A model generated the notes under the pieces. That model worked only from the letters and a program-made list of their open reading frames with translations. It was not told where the DNA came from and made no database searches. 27,589 nt of DNA from a virus. Made by a program: the position numbers and the translations under genes. The stretch is from the IMG/VR virus record IMGVR_UViG_3300022918_000028, positions 1 to 27,589 of that record; one strand, 5' to 3'. Below are positions 1 through 8,734 of the stretch, in pieces (the first letter of the stretch is position 1; the number at the start of each line of letters is the position of its first letter).

Positions 1-50
1 CTTTTGTTAACTCAACAGGCGACGGCGAGGCTTACCAAAACTTCCTATAA
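1..50 (+). CDS. C-terminal end of an upstream tail gene (partial)
   Basis: The frame beginning at base 3 is open from the window edge and ends with TAA at 48-50, giving a 15-residue tail FVNSTGDGEAYQNFL. The gene directly before a G/GT-type chaperone pair and tape measure is normally the major tail tube protein, so this is probably its last residues; that identity is inferred from gene order only. The next gene's ribosome binding site follows a few bases after the stop. Confidence 0.5.
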   Translation, partial: FVNSTGDGEAYQNFL

Positions 51-66
51 TTCGAAGAGGTGCCGC

Positions 67-420
67 GTGAAAACAATGAAATATGTTCCGACTCAAGCCA
101 GGGGTGAGGATGCTAAGTTCTCGGGTTTTGTCGAGTTGCGCTTGCCGCGATTTGAAGAAAAACTAAAATACCTGGAATCTTTGAACATAACATTTGATGA
201 AGACGGCACCGTCGATCTTAAAAACAAGCAAAGCAACGTAAAAACTCTGATAAATATGCTTGAAATTGCGGCTGATCATTATGTTACTGTCGATTTGAAG
301 CATATTGATGGCAGAGAGTACAAAGACTATGACGATTTGAGTGTTGACTCAGATTGCCAGTCTATCCTTACAGAGATTTCTAGCGTCGTATTGAACGGGC
401 CGAAGATGGGAAACGGCTGA
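67..420 (+). CDS. Tail assembly chaperone, zero-frame product (lambda gpG-like role)
   Basis: The reading frame is open from the window edge, but GTG at 67 is the likely start because GAAGAGG lies a few bases upstream; ATG 76 is an alternative. The product is 117 aa, mixed charged/hydrophobic, without signal peptide or membrane segment. I do not recognise the family by sequence. The role is inferred from position, directly before the tape measure gene, and from the frameshift signal at its end: the final codons ATG GGA AAC GGC TGA contain the heptamer GGGAAAC in the correct phase for -1 slippage. In lambda the equivalent gpG coats the tape measure protein during tail assembly, and the rarer frameshifted gpGT recruits the tail tube subunit. 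Confidence 0.7.
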   Translation: MKTMKYVPTQARGEDAKFSGFVELRLPRFEEKLKYLESLNITFDEDGTVDLKNKQSNVKTLINMLEIAADHYVTVDLKHIDGREYKDYDDLSVDSDCQSILTEISSVVLNGPKMGNG

Positions 421-453
421 AAGCGGCTATCTTGATTCAGACTAAAGCCGCTT
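408..453 (+). promoter_or_regulatory. Programmed -1 ribosomal frameshift signal
   Basis: The slippery heptamer G GGA AAC (408-414) fits X-XXY-YYZ phasing in the chaperone frame, four codons before the stop (GGC TGA follows). Six nucleotides downstream begins a perfect 8-bp stem, AAGCGGCT (421-428) with AGCCGCTT (446-453), loop 17 nt. Slippery site, spacing and hairpin match the known layout of phage tail-chaperone frameshift sites such as lambda GGGAAAG. Confidence 0.75.
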
Positions 454-644
454 ATAACGGTCAAAGTCTGGTCAATGAAGCCGCTCCCCTGGTTCATGAG
501 TACAATACGCGCGTTCGTCTTGCTAAGCTCGGCTATCGCAGTGATTTGGGCTCGCTGAGCGCCTTTAAAGCCGAGTGTTTCACACTAATCGACCGCACTC
601 TAGATGCGGAACGGGCGAAAGAGGCAAAGAGTGGCAAGAGATAA
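408..644 (+). CDS. Tail assembly chaperone, -1 frameshift extension (gpT-like part)
   Basis: This frame is exactly -1 relative to the upstream chaperone and is open through the slippery heptamer at 408-414 to TAA at 642-644. Slippage after GGA AAC would add 76 residues (R-L-K-A-A-I-L onward) to 116 zero-frame residues, giving a fusion of about 192 aa. A separate start would have to be TTG 432 with no clear ribosome binding site, so expression by frameshifting is favoured. The extension is rich in Ala/Lys/Arg and probably helical near its end (A-E-R-A-K-E-A-K). It overlaps the tape measure start by 14 nt. Function is inferred from the conserved G/GT arrangement of long-tailed phages. Confidence 0.7.
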   Translation, partial: GKRLKAAILIQTKAAYNGQSLVNEAAPLVHEYNTRVRLAKLGYRSDLGSLSAFKAECFTLIDRTLDAERAKEAKSGKR

Positions 645-3492
645 TACGGTAGAGTTTGACATCGTCGCCAATACCGACCCGGCGGCAAAGTCCATCAAGA
701 ACCTCGAGTCGATAGCTGCATCATCCGTTTCCGCAATCTCAGAGACATTTAGTAAACTGCAGGGTGCGGCAAAATTAGCTCTCAGCTATTTTGCTGGCCG
801 TGCGGTAGTAGGTTTTTTTGAAGACTCGGTAGACGCAGCCATAGAGTCAGAATCGGCAGTCGCTCAACTCACTCAGACGCTAAAAAGTCTTGGCGAGTAC
901 ACACCCGACCTTGTCCAAAACTTTACTGAGTTTGCCACTCAGCTTCAGGCTAACTCGAAGTTCTCTGATGAGGCCGTACTTTCTCAGCTCTCACTTGCAA
1001 AGCAGCTAGGCCGTACTGATGAGCAAGCCAAGCTCTTGGTTCAAACTGCAGCTGATTTAGCGACAGCCAACAATGAAGATCTATCGGTATCATTTGATGC
1101 TCTTGCCAAGACCCTCCAAGGCTCTACTAAGGCCCTAGGTACCAGCGTTGCAGACGTCCGTAAGTTCACCGAGGAGCAAGCCAAGGCAGGCGATGCAATC
1201 CTCTTGGTGAGTGAGAGACTTAAAGGTTCTGCTAAAGCCGCAATCGATACCTATGGCGGAGCAGTCAAGCAAGCAGGCTTTGCCTTTGGAGACTTCCAAG
1301 AGGCTCTTGGCACGATCATCATCAAGAACCCGGCACTGATTGCTACGATTCAGCAAGGGGGTAAAGTATTTGCTGAGTTCACAGGATACCTTGAAGCCAA
1401 CGGCGACAAGATTAACGACTTCATAACTCTGGTTGCTAATCTTACCGCTCAGGCTCTCCCTCCGCTTATCGATTTGACAAAGGTACTTGTTAACGCGTTT
1501 GCCGGCCTTGTTCTGGCAGGCGCTAAGCTCACCGAAGGGTTAGCGGGGCTAGCTGCTGCTTTCTTATCTCTAAACGCTGTAAAAACAGGGGTTGAAGCGC
1601 TAGTAAACGGTGTGACGTCAGCATTTGGGGCGATGCTCCAAGCTGTTGCAGAGGTCTTGTCAGCTTTAGGCGACGTGCCAGGGGCAGCAGCAGCGCTATC
1701 TAAAGTAGGCGTAGACCTTAAGAGCGTAACGAAGAGCATTGAAGATTCAGCCGATGCTCTAAGTAATGCCAAGTTTGATGTCAAAAGCCTAGATAACGTT
1801 CAAAAGTCCTTGCAGCAAACCTCTGACGAAGCCAAGGCCTTCGGTGACGGGGTGCTAGAAGCAAGTGTTGCTACAAACAGAGCGTTTAATGCCGTATCTG
1901 ATAGTGTGTCAAAGGCATCTAAGGTCATCGCTCAAGCAGATAGCGAAGCCTCTAGGGCGTCTATCAAAGCCGCCAATGATGCCACGGTTGCAGGACAAGC
2001 TAGAATTAAGGCCTCCGTTGCTGCATCAAAAGCCGCTCTAGATGCTAATGAAGCTGATAAGAAGGCTGCAGTAGAGCGCAAGAAGATGACCGAGGATGCT
2101 ATCAAGCTCCTTGAAAGCATCACCTACAAATCCTTAGATGAGACACAGAAAGTTGCTGCCGATCGCGACAAGGCTTTAGCAGAGATAAATAAATTCTACG
2201 AAGCTAACGTAATCACTGCAGAGCAAGCAGCCACAGCGCGTACACAAATTGAGAAGACAGCTACTGACAAGTATACAGACCTAAACGAAAAGGCCATCAA
2301 AGAAGTCCAAGAGTTCAAGGCTCAAGCATTTAAAGATGACTTGGACAGTATTGAAGGCATCGACATTGCCCGCGAGAATTCTTTAGAACAGCTAAAGAAA
2401 TTCGAAGACGCTGGAAGAATATCGGTTGAAGAGTCCGAGAAAGCACGCACGGCCATCATCACGAGTGCCGAGAAGAAGACATACGACGCTAGAGTAAAGG
2501 CCAATGAGAAGTATGCGGGCGTAGTTTCTAACTTCGTGACAAATGGCTTGCAAGGCTTGGCCTCAAGTGCGGTGTCTCTTGCTGTCGATACGATAGCGCC
2601 AGGCTTTGGAGCTGCGGCTGGTCAAATATTTGGCCTGTTGACGCAGAATACGGAGCAGTTTTCCCAAACTCTCGATCAATTATTTAGTACTGATTTTATA
2701 GACAACCTCTCAAAGAATCTCGTCACGTTTTTATCTAAATTGCCTGAGCTTATTCAAAATTTAGTGACATATTTCTCCGAGCATTCGGATGAAATCATTG
2801 AGCCACTGATTGAGGCGATCATAGCTAGTAGCCCTAAAATAGGTGCTGCGATGGCTCAAGTCGTCACCGATCCCAAGTTCATCGAAGCTATTGCTCTTGC
2901 TGTGGCAAACGGTGCAGCTAACGGCTTAAAGAATTTGGCTGGTCAAATATCTGAGGCTACCAAAAAGGGATTTAAGGATATAGGCCGAGAGCTGACGGGC
3001 TTATTCGCTGGTATATTCGGAGACGCATTTAGTAGTGATGCTATTTATAACGGTCTTAAAAAAGCCTTCGACAAGATCGCTGAGACATTTAAAGACATCT
3101 TCAAGATAGATCTTCCAGGCAGTGGTGGTGGTGGAGGTGTTTTGGGCAAAGTGGGTGGCGCCCTATCTTCGACCTATAAAGCTGTCACCGGAGGTTTATT
3201 TGCAGATGGTGGAGTTGTTCCGAGTGGATTTCCTAATGATAGTTATCCGGCTCGTCTTACTTCCGGGGAGCTTGTGGTTCCAACTGACCTAGTGACTGGT
3301 CTCTCACGCATGATTGCAAGAGACGCTAGCGGTGGAGGTGACAGCAGTGAGATTAACACCGCACTTCTTACACGCTTAGTGTCGCTGATGGAATCGCCGA
3401 CCTTTGTTACTACGTCTGCCGAAGTGAACGGCCGCGCGTTTGCTGATATCATCCTGGAGCTAAATAGAAATAATGCGAGGCTTACAGCATGA
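631..3492 (+). CDS. Tape measure protein
   Basis: A 953-aa protein whose length sets tail length and which is thought to help DNA passage through the envelope. GTG 631 is preferred over ATG 604 because AAAGAGG sits just upstream and the product begins M-A-R-D-N-T. It has long Ala/Lys/Asp-rich helical stretches (roughly residues 370-640, coiled-coil-like), hydrophobic segments around 270-330 and 640-675, and a Gly-rich linker near 840. The C-terminus carries F-A-D-G-G-V-V-P followed by S-Y-P-A-R-L-T-S-G-E-L-V-V-P, a signature common at tape measure C-termini. It is the longest gene here and directly follows the chaperone frameshift cassette. The next gene overlaps its stop by 4 nt. Confidence 0.93.
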   Translation: MARDNTVEFDIVANTDPAAKSIKNLESIAASSVSAISETFSKLQGAAKLALSYFAGRAVVGFFEDSVDAAIESESAVAQLTQTLKSLGEYTPDLVQNFTEFATQLQANSKFSDEAVLSQLSLAKQLGRTDEQAKLLVQTAADLATANNEDLSVSFDALAKTLQGSTKALGTSVADVRKFTEEQAKAGDAILLVSERLKGSAKAAIDTYGGAVKQAGFAFGDFQEALGTIIIKNPALIATIQQGGKVFAEFTGYLEANGDKINDFITLVANLTAQALPPLIDLTKVLVNAFAGLVLAGAKLTEGLAGLAAAFLSLNAVKTGVEALVNGVTSAFGAMLQAVAEVLSALGDVPGAAAALSKVGVDLKSVTKSIEDSADALSNAKFDVKSLDNVQKSLQQTSDEAKAFGDGVLEASVATNRAFNAVSDSVSKASKVIAQADSEASRASIKAANDATVAGQARIKASVAASKAALDANEADKKAAVERKKMTEDAIKLLESITYKSLDETQKVAADRDKALAEINKFYEANVITAEQAATARTQIEKTATDKYTDLNEKAIKEVQEFKAQAFKDDLDSIEGIDIARENSLEQLKKFEDAGRISVEESEKARTAIITSAEKKTYDARVKANEKYAGVVSNFVTNGLQGLASSAVSLAVDTIAPGFGAAAGQIFGLLTQNTEQFSQTLDQLFSTDFIDNLSKNLVTFLSKLPELIQNLVTYFSEHSDEIIEPLIEAIIASSPKIGAAMAQVVTDPKFIEAIALAVANGAANGLKNLAGQISEATKKGFKDIGRELTGLFAGIFGDAFSSDAIYNGLKKAFDKIAETFKDIFKIDLPGSGGGGGVLGKVGGALSSTYKAVTGGLFADGGVVPSGFPNDSYPARLTSGELVVPTDLVTGLSRMIARDASGGGDSSEINTALLTRLVSLMESPTFVTTSAEVNGRAFADIILELNRNNARLTA

Positions 3493-4619
3493 GGACGAAC
3501 CCCAGCGCAAGGTTTATGGCTAACAACTTTATGGGTCGTGGATTCACGTACTCTAGCCAGCAAGCTGCATTCCCTGCCAGCAATGTTTATCACCCGTCGC
3601 GCTCGAAGGTCTGGCGGCCTACTGGAAGTTTTGAGCTTGTTAGCACGGTAAATAATTACATCTATTTTTATGACGGATCATCGCATACAGCCATTGCAAC
3701 GCCCGGATCATATACCGGAGACGAGCTTGCAGCTGAGATACAAACTGCGATGAATGCCGTGCCTGCTTCAAGTGGCGCTTGGGTGGTCACATTTGATAGC
3801 GATACTTACAAGTTTAGCTTTACTAATATTTTCTTAGTAGGACTTGAGACTGGCGAGACAGCCGCTGCTATTTGGGACACGATAGGCTTTGTAAGTGTAT
3901 CGGGAAGTCCAGCCATATCTGTACAGCCTATCGTTTCAGACGAGCCGCGATTTAATAGCTTTGACTGGGTTAAGTATGATACCGGTGTTCCCCAGGTTGT
4001 AACCTTTGTTGCAGTGCTTTGGGGAATAGATAAGGCTTTGCCCCTATCCCAAAACGCCGAAATACGCATTCAGCTCAACAACATTGATGACTGGACAGCT
4101 CCCCCGGTCGATCGCTTGGTTCCCATAACGGATCAGGGTGCTTTCTTATTCCTCGATGACCTCGACGACACCTCCTACCGCTTCGGTCGATTGACGGTGA
4201 AAGATCCCTATAACTATCTGGGGCCAGCTGGTCTTGAAATAGCCAACGTGTATATTGGCGATGATCAGACGATGGACGCAACGAATATTGCTACGGGCTT
4301 TACTCAGACGCTTCTAGATCCAAGCCAGACGCTGCAATCAGAAGACGGAGCCATCTTTGTAGAGATAAGGCCTAGGTATTCTCAGTTCTCAAGCTGCAGG
4401 ATTATGTACGCTAGAGGTGAAGAGGTCGAGGCTCTGCGTCAGCTCTTCTACGACCTAGGCGTCAGGACTCCTTTTTACTTGTCGATTGACCCTAAAACGC
4501 AAGTCTCAGGAGACCTCGGCGAGCTTACGCGCTACGTGATCAACACAAGATCGCCAACTTTTCAGCATATCATACGTGATTACTACACAATCAGTTTTGA
4601 TTTACGCGAGGCATTTTAA
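3489..4619 (+). CDS. Tail tip/baseplate protein, distal-tail region
   Basis: A 376-aa protein starting at an ATGA overlap with the tape measure stop; GAGG at 3477 is its binding site. The N-terminus (M-A-N-N-F... then P-A-S-N-V-Y-H-P-S-R-S-K-V-W-R) resembles a pattern in tail proteins of several siphoviruses, where a galactose-binding-like beta fold has been proposed. Residues about 55-95 contain a Y-T-G-D-E-L-A-A-E-I-Q-T-A-M-N segment seen in other phage virion proteins. Beta-rich, no membrane segments. Its place just after the tape measure suggests a distal tail or hub role; the exact function is inferred. Confidence 0.7.
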   Translation: MRTNPSARFMANNFMGRGFTYSSQQAAFPASNVYHPSRSKVWRPTGSFELVSTVNNYIYFYDGSSHTAIATPGSYTGDELAAEIQTAMNAVPASSGAWVVTFDSDTYKFSFTNIFLVGLETGETAAAIWDTIGFVSVSGSPAISVQPIVSDEPRFNSFDWVKYDTGVPQVVTFVAVLWGIDKALPLSQNAEIRIQLNNIDDWTAPPVDRLVPITDQGAFLFLDDLDDTSYRFGRLTVKDPYNYLGPAGLEIANVYIGDDQTMDATNIATGFTQTLLDPSQTLQSEDGAIFVEIRPRYSQFSSCRIMYARGEEVEALRQLFYDLGVRTPFYLSIDPKTQVSGDLGELTRYVINTRSPTFQHIIRDYYTISFDLREAF

Positions 4620-5099
4620 ATGGCGTATCTGCAGTTTGGCCGGCAGCAGTATTTCAGGGTTTTAGACACAGGCGCTGAAGCGTCGATGGGTTCTTTTCAA
4701 GTCTCTGAAGGCATGGAGCTTGAGTCTATAGTGCTAGACATCTTTGTAAGGGGCGTCATAACCACGCCATACACGCTCACGGTTAGGCTTTATTCGGGCC
4801 AGCCAGGCTTGGTGAATCCAACTTATGTGAGTGATCCTTTCACGTGCTCCATGGACACACTCTTTATAGAAAATAAGGCTAGCTACACAACTAATTGGAT
4901 TGGCTTTGTGCCGATTAATTTTTCTGGCTTTCCTGTTAGCTCGGCTAAACCATATTTTGCAACCCTTCAAGCATCTAACGATTACGTTAAAAGCGACAAC
5001 TCATACGTATCTTTTAATTTAGACTGGTCTTCCCCTGTTAATAACCAGATTACTTCGGGGCTAGCAGGTGCTCGCATGCGCATATTGGGGCTTAAATGA
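4620..5099 (+). CDS. Small beta-rich tail protein, function unknown
   Basis: A 159-aa product starting immediately after the preceding TAA. I do not recognise the family. The sequence alternates hydrophobic and polar residues with many aromatics, as expected for a beta sandwich, and has no signal peptide or transmembrane segment. It sits between two larger tail-tip genes and its stop overlaps the next start by 4 nt (ATGA), so it is almost certainly translated with them and is a probable minor virion or baseplate component. Confidence 0.6.
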   Translation: MAYLQFGRQQYFRVLDTGAEASMGSFQVSEGMELESIVLDIFVRGVITTPYTLTVRLYSGQPGLVNPTYVSDPFTCSMDTLFIENKASYTTNWIGFVPINFSGFPVSSAKPYFATLQASNDYVKSDNSYVSFNLDWSSPVNNQITSGLAGARMRILGLK

Positions 5100-7204
5100 G
5101 TGTCGCAACCGAAAAAGAGAATATGGCTTCAGAGCGCTTCTTATTGGTGCGCTTTAATCCCTCGCGCTTGATTCTGCCAGAGCTAGACACTGGCACTATT
5201 TATTCTATGACTTTCCTGGACGACATCAATAGGCTTGAAAGAAATGGGGTAGCCCTAACCAAGGTAACGGGATCTCTCACCACAAATCAGTGGAGATATA
5301 ATGAAGCTACGAAGCTCCTTGAAGTCTCTCTTGCCTCGGCGCCCAACGAAACCACAAACATTATTATTGCAAATTTTTACCTATACTTTACAGGCACAGA
5401 GTATCGTGCGATCGGCCAAAACCCTGAGGCACCTACTGATAAATATAGGGAATGGCTTCCGAAAATTGTAAATTATCCTTCGATTTTGCAGTCGGTTAAT
5501 AACATTATCTACGGTGTTTTTAGTATTAACGACATGCAAATACAGTTGATTGATGAAGACGGATATCTAAAGCAGCGTCTTAGTGACTATTACTCTTTCT
5601 ATAACAAAGACGTGCAAATATGGCTTTGCATAAACGACGTATCAAATATTCAGAGAGTCTATGTCGGCACCGTGCGGTCAGTCGCATTCTCAAACAGTGT
5701 GGCTACGTTTAGCTGTGTCGACAGGTTTAATACCTTTAAGCAGCTTGCGCTTATGGGTGACACTTCAAATGAAGCATACTTTCTCCAGGACCCGGCGAGT
5801 TTCCCCAACCTTGACGCAAACGCTCACGGTAAGACTTGCCCTTATATCGTTGGCACCTACTCGCGCTTTGTCACTGAGTCGGTCAACATAGATATAGGTG
5901 GTATCACTACAGCTCTTGACATGATTGAAGGGCATCCTGCCTATTGCACTAGCTTTACAAATAACTTTTTAGATTCTACTAACCGCACTTGGGGTTGTTC
6001 TCGCCAAGATACTGCCGTTAGAATTTATAGCATTGGAACCATCACCGCGACGGCTGAAGTCTCTGGCACTAACGGCTTTTCCTATGTGAAGGTCGATAGC
6101 TACTCGGGCTTTACGATTGGCGACACTCTCAAATGGCGTACGACTGGATCGTCAGACCCATTTTATTACGGGATTGTCGCCGGCATTGGCAATTACACCG
6201 TATCTGGAACGCCATATAACCTTTTAGTTAATACCCTAGGCGTTAAAATTCTTGCCACTAGCATGAGCTTTTCCGTGATGAGAAGCTTTGCCGTGCTCAT
6301 CAAGAACAGAAACGGTGACATCATCCGTCCGGTCAATGAGCGTGATTACGTGCTAACAGAAACGACGACCAGTGGGGGTAACAACTTCGTTAGCATCGTA
6401 TTTAACTCTAACTTTGAGTCGCGTTTTGTGGCTTTCTTTGACCCTGCTGGATACCTAGACCCTCGCGAACACACGGTAGAGTTTAGGACTTCAGTGCAAG
6501 AGGTCGATAACCAATACAATCCCACAGTGTTATTTAGATTCTGCCAAGAGGTAGGCCTTCCCGCAAACTCGGCGTCTTTTTCTGAAGTTCAAGACGAGTT
6601 GCCGGTATTGTGTCGTTTCCATATTCCGTATTTTGATGAGGGCGACTACAAGAATTATCTCGATTATGCCCAAGATATCCTTGCATCAACGCTTGGGTAT
6701 CTAACTCTAGATTCAAATTTCCAGGTAAACTACCGCCTCTTTAAGGCCCCTGAGATCGATGGTGCGGTGAGGGATCCCTTTCTCACGCTTCAGGGCAATA
6801 CGTCGACTCGAGTTGACTATGCTGATATTGCCACACAGATCATCGCCTACAATCCGCATTGTGATAGTGCCTTATCTCTAGGGGCAACTTTGTCTCCGTC
6901 AGAGACCAGAGAGTCGGCTAGGTCTCAGTTCCTAAATAGCGTCGTCAACGTCGATAGATTTAGGCACGTATTAGAAGAAATCACTAGTCGCATCGATGCT
7001 CACATGGGGCTTAAGTCTCGCCCTCGGACTATCTATAGATTTGCTACAGCCACACAAGACATCGACACGGAGCTAGGCGATGATTTGACCCTAGATAATA
7101 AGATTGTGTTAGGCGAAACTTCAAGAACGGCATTGAAAGTAACAGGAATAGACAAGTCGCCATCTCGCGTGGTGATTGAAGCAAGCGACCTGAAGGGATT
7201 ATAA
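5096..7204 (+). CDS. Large minor tail protein (probable baseplate hub)
   Basis: A 702-aa protein that starts at an ATGA overlap, with GGGG six bases upstream. The central part (about 190-260) contains a segment C-V-D-R-F-N-T-F-K followed by N-A-H-G-K-T-C-P-Y-I-V-G-T, a mix typical of the large post-tape-measure proteins of siphoviruses with hub or central-fibre roles. The C-terminal third includes D-D-L-T-L-D-N-K-I-V-L-G, beta-rich. No catalytic motif was identified. Its size and place before the fibre gene make it a candidate for the hub that connects tail tube and fibre. The precise family cannot be assigned by eye. Confidence 0.65.
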   Translation: MSVATEKENMASERFLLVRFNPSRLILPELDTGTIYSMTFLDDINRLERNGVALTKVTGSLTTNQWRYNEATKLLEVSLASAPNETTNIIIANFYLYFTGTEYRAIGQNPEAPTDKYREWLPKIVNYPSILQSVNNIIYGVFSINDMQIQLIDEDGYLKQRLSDYYSFYNKDVQIWLCINDVSNIQRVYVGTVRSVAFSNSVATFSCVDRFNTFKQLALMGDTSNEAYFLQDPASFPNLDANAHGKTCPYIVGTYSRFVTESVNIDIGGITTALDMIEGHPAYCTSFTNNFLDSTNRTWGCSRQDTAVRIYSIGTITATAEVSGTNGFSYVKVDSYSGFTIGDTLKWRTTGSSDPFYYGIVAGIGNYTVSGTPYNLLVNTLGVKILATSMSFSVMRSFAVLIKNRNGDIIRPVNERDYVLTETTTSGGNNFVSIVFNSNFESRFVAFFDPAGYLDPREHTVEFRTSVQEVDNQYNPTVLFRFCQEVGLPANSASFSEVQDELPVLCRFHIPYFDEGDYKNYLDYAQDILASTLGYLTLDSNFQVNYRLFKAPEIDGAVRDPFLTLQGNTSTRVDYADIATQIIAYNPHCDSALSLGATLSPSETRESARSQFLNSVVNVDRFRHVLEEITSRIDAHMGLKSRPRTIYRFATATQDIDTELGDDLTLDNKIVLGETSRTALKVTGIDKSPSRVVIEASDLKGL

Positions 7205-7207
7205 AAA

Positions 7208-8290
7208 ATGGCAGGAACAGTTAAGAAATTACAGTTTGCTGAGGGAACTAACGTAGCCGCTCCCACTGATTTAGGGATAGCAAGCTCAACGACTAAGCTA
7301 TCTTCCTATACAAATGACGCGGCCTACGTGACAGCTAACGGCGCTGCGGTTGCAGGCTCTGCATATGTGAGTAGTACCCTAGATCGTTTAAGATACTACA
7401 CAGGCGGCGCATGGTATTCTGCAAGGCCAGACGGCACGCTTACAATAAAAGACTCTGGCAGTGCTAACACTGTCTCTTTGCTAGCTCCTACTCTTGCATC
7501 AAGCTACAGCATAACGCTACCCACTGACGGTGGGACAAACGGATACGCTCTGGTGACTAACGGATCAGGCGTACTATCATATGCTGCAGTCACGTCAAAC
7601 CCTATGACCACTCAAGGTGATATTACTTATGGTGGCGTCTCTGGCGTTCCCACAAGGCTAGCTAAGGGTACAAGCGGCCAGTACCTAAAGATAGGAGCAA
7701 GCGTTCCTGCCTGGGCAGCAATTACCCCATCAGATATCACGGGAACAATTCCTGGATCTTCTGTCACGCCAGCTTTTGGTGCACAAAATATTTCGACCAC
7801 CGGAACTCTTGGAGCTGGTGCAATTACAGGGACCAGCCTAGGGCTAGGATCTACGACAGTTATTAACTCTGCAGTTAAAACAGCTGACACGATCGGTACA
7901 TTCTCCTATGGAACCTGGACACCAGTAAGTAGATTTGGAGCTGGTAACGGCACTAAATCAGATTCAGGTGCGACAGGAACATGGTTGCGCATGGGAATAT
8001 ATATGTTTGTGACCTGGGAGCTAGTAATTAATAAGGGGACAGGTTCGGGCGCCACATTTATCGGAGGATTGCCCATGAATGCTATAGGAGAAAATGTTTT
8101 GACTACAGGCGTAGTAACTCAAACCGGTTTTACTCCTACTACGTCGCAAATTCTTTATAGGCTGGTAGGCGGATCGTCGGAAATTGCTGTAGCATTAAAC
8201 GTGTCTGGCGGTGCAATCGGCTCGATCAATGCTTCAGATCTAGGTTCTTCTGCTGCATTTTATGGTTCAGGTCTTTATCGTATCGCTTAA
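7208..8290 (+). CDS. Tail fibre / receptor-binding protein
   Basis: A 360-aa, Gly/Ser/Thr/Ala-rich protein with AAGGGA about 8 bases upstream of its ATG. Around residues 135-170 it carries T-T-Q-G-D-I-T-Y-G-G-V-S-G-V-P-T-R-L-A-K-G and then G-Q-Y-L-K-I-G...P-A-W, a repeat found in many phage tail fibres. The N-terminus (M-A-G-T-V-K-K-L-Q-F) probably attaches to the tail tip, and the C-terminal 130 residues, starting F-S-Y-G-T-W-T-P, resemble fibre tips with a small beta-rich head. It is the last gene of the structural run, where receptor-binding proteins usually lie. Confidence 0.82.
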   Translation: MAGTVKKLQFAEGTNVAAPTDLGIASSTTKLSSYTNDAAYVTANGAAVAGSAYVSSTLDRLRYYTGGAWYSARPDGTLTIKDSGSANTVSLLAPTLASSYSITLPTDGGTNGYALVTNGSGVLSYAAVTSNPMTTQGDITYGGVSGVPTRLAKGTSGQYLKIGASVPAWAAITPSDITGTIPGSSVTPAFGAQNISTTGTLGAGAITGTSLGLGSTTVINSAVKTADTIGTFSYGTWTPVSRFGAGNGTKSDSGATGTWLRMGIYMFVTWELVINKGTGSGATFIGGLPMNAIGENVLTTGVVTQTGFTPTTSQILYRLVGGSSEIAVALNVSGGAIGSINASDLGSSAAFYGSGLYRIA

Positions 8291-8300
8291 GGGAAAAAAC

Positions 8301-8393
8301 GTGACGGCAGATGTGGGCTACGTGGTATTTCGCATAGGTTTTATCGTCGTTATGATTTTAATATTCCACTTTACTGTAAAGAGGATGGACTAA
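8301..8393 (+). CDS. Thirty-residue single-pass membrane peptide
   Basis: GTG 8301 to TAA 8393 encodes 30 aa: a short polar start, a hydrophobic stretch (G-F-I-V-V-M-I-L-I-F), then K-R-M-D. AAGGG lies 7 bases before the GTG. It follows the fibre gene by 10 nt and precedes a strong inverted repeat, so it would be the last cistron of the late tail transcript. The positive C-terminal end suggests an N-out, C-in single TM. Function unknown; a lysis or superinfection role is speculation. Confidence 0.5.
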   Translation: MTADVGYVVFRIGFIVVMILIFHFTVKRMD

Positions 8394-8398
8394 AAGCC

Positions 8399-8454
8399 CG
8401 CGAGAATCTAAAAAGACGCGTAGAAAGTTGGGGGGCTAAATTTAGATTCTCGCG
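8399..8454. terminator. Perfect 14-bp inverted repeat, probable bidirectional terminator
   Basis: CGCGAGAATCTAAA (8399-8412) is repeated as its exact reverse complement at 8441-8454 with a 28-nt loop. It lies between converging units: the plus-strand tail genes end at 8393 and the minus-strand cold-shock-like gene ends at 8462. No long T-run follows on either side, so termination would be imperfect or Rho-assisted. Confidence 0.5.
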
Positions 8455-8461
8455 AAAGCTC

Positions 8462-8725
8462 CTACAAACCAGTCGGTTTTAAGGTGATCTTAGTCACACG
8501 CATGGTGTGAAGCTCTTCAATTCCTGAGACTTCTGCTTCTATTTCTCGGCCGTGTAATTCCATCAGGCGCTTTTCATCAGCTACTGAAGGGTATGTATAG
8601 TAGTCGTAGGAAACGCCGTCAATCATCGTAGCTGTTATAGGTGCGATAGTTTTTTCAAGTTGCACCCTACCGACTCCATCTCGAACGTCAAACCAAAGTA
8701 TAGTGCCTTGTTGCTTGCGTATCAT
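8462..8725 (-). CDS. Cold-shock-domain-like small protein
   Basis: An 87-aa product whose start is marked by AGGAG seven bases upstream on the minus strand. Residues 7-20, G-T-I-L-W-F-D-V-R-D-G-V-G-R, resemble the first strands of cold-shock/OB folds (G-x-V-K-W-F-N...G-x-G-F-I), although the usual RNP1 aromatic residues are not preserved. Such proteins bind single-stranded nucleic acid. The rest is beta-rich with E-A-E-V-S-G-I-E-E and K-I-T-L-K-P near the end. It is probably co-transcribed with the gene at 8735-8923 just upstream. The domain call is tentative. Confidence 0.6.
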   Translation of the reverse strand: MIRKQQGTILWFDVRDGVGRVQLEKTIAPITATMIDGVSYDYYTYPSVADEKRLMELHGREIEAEVSGIEELHTMRVTKITLKPTGL

Positions 8726-8734
8726 AAGCGTCTC

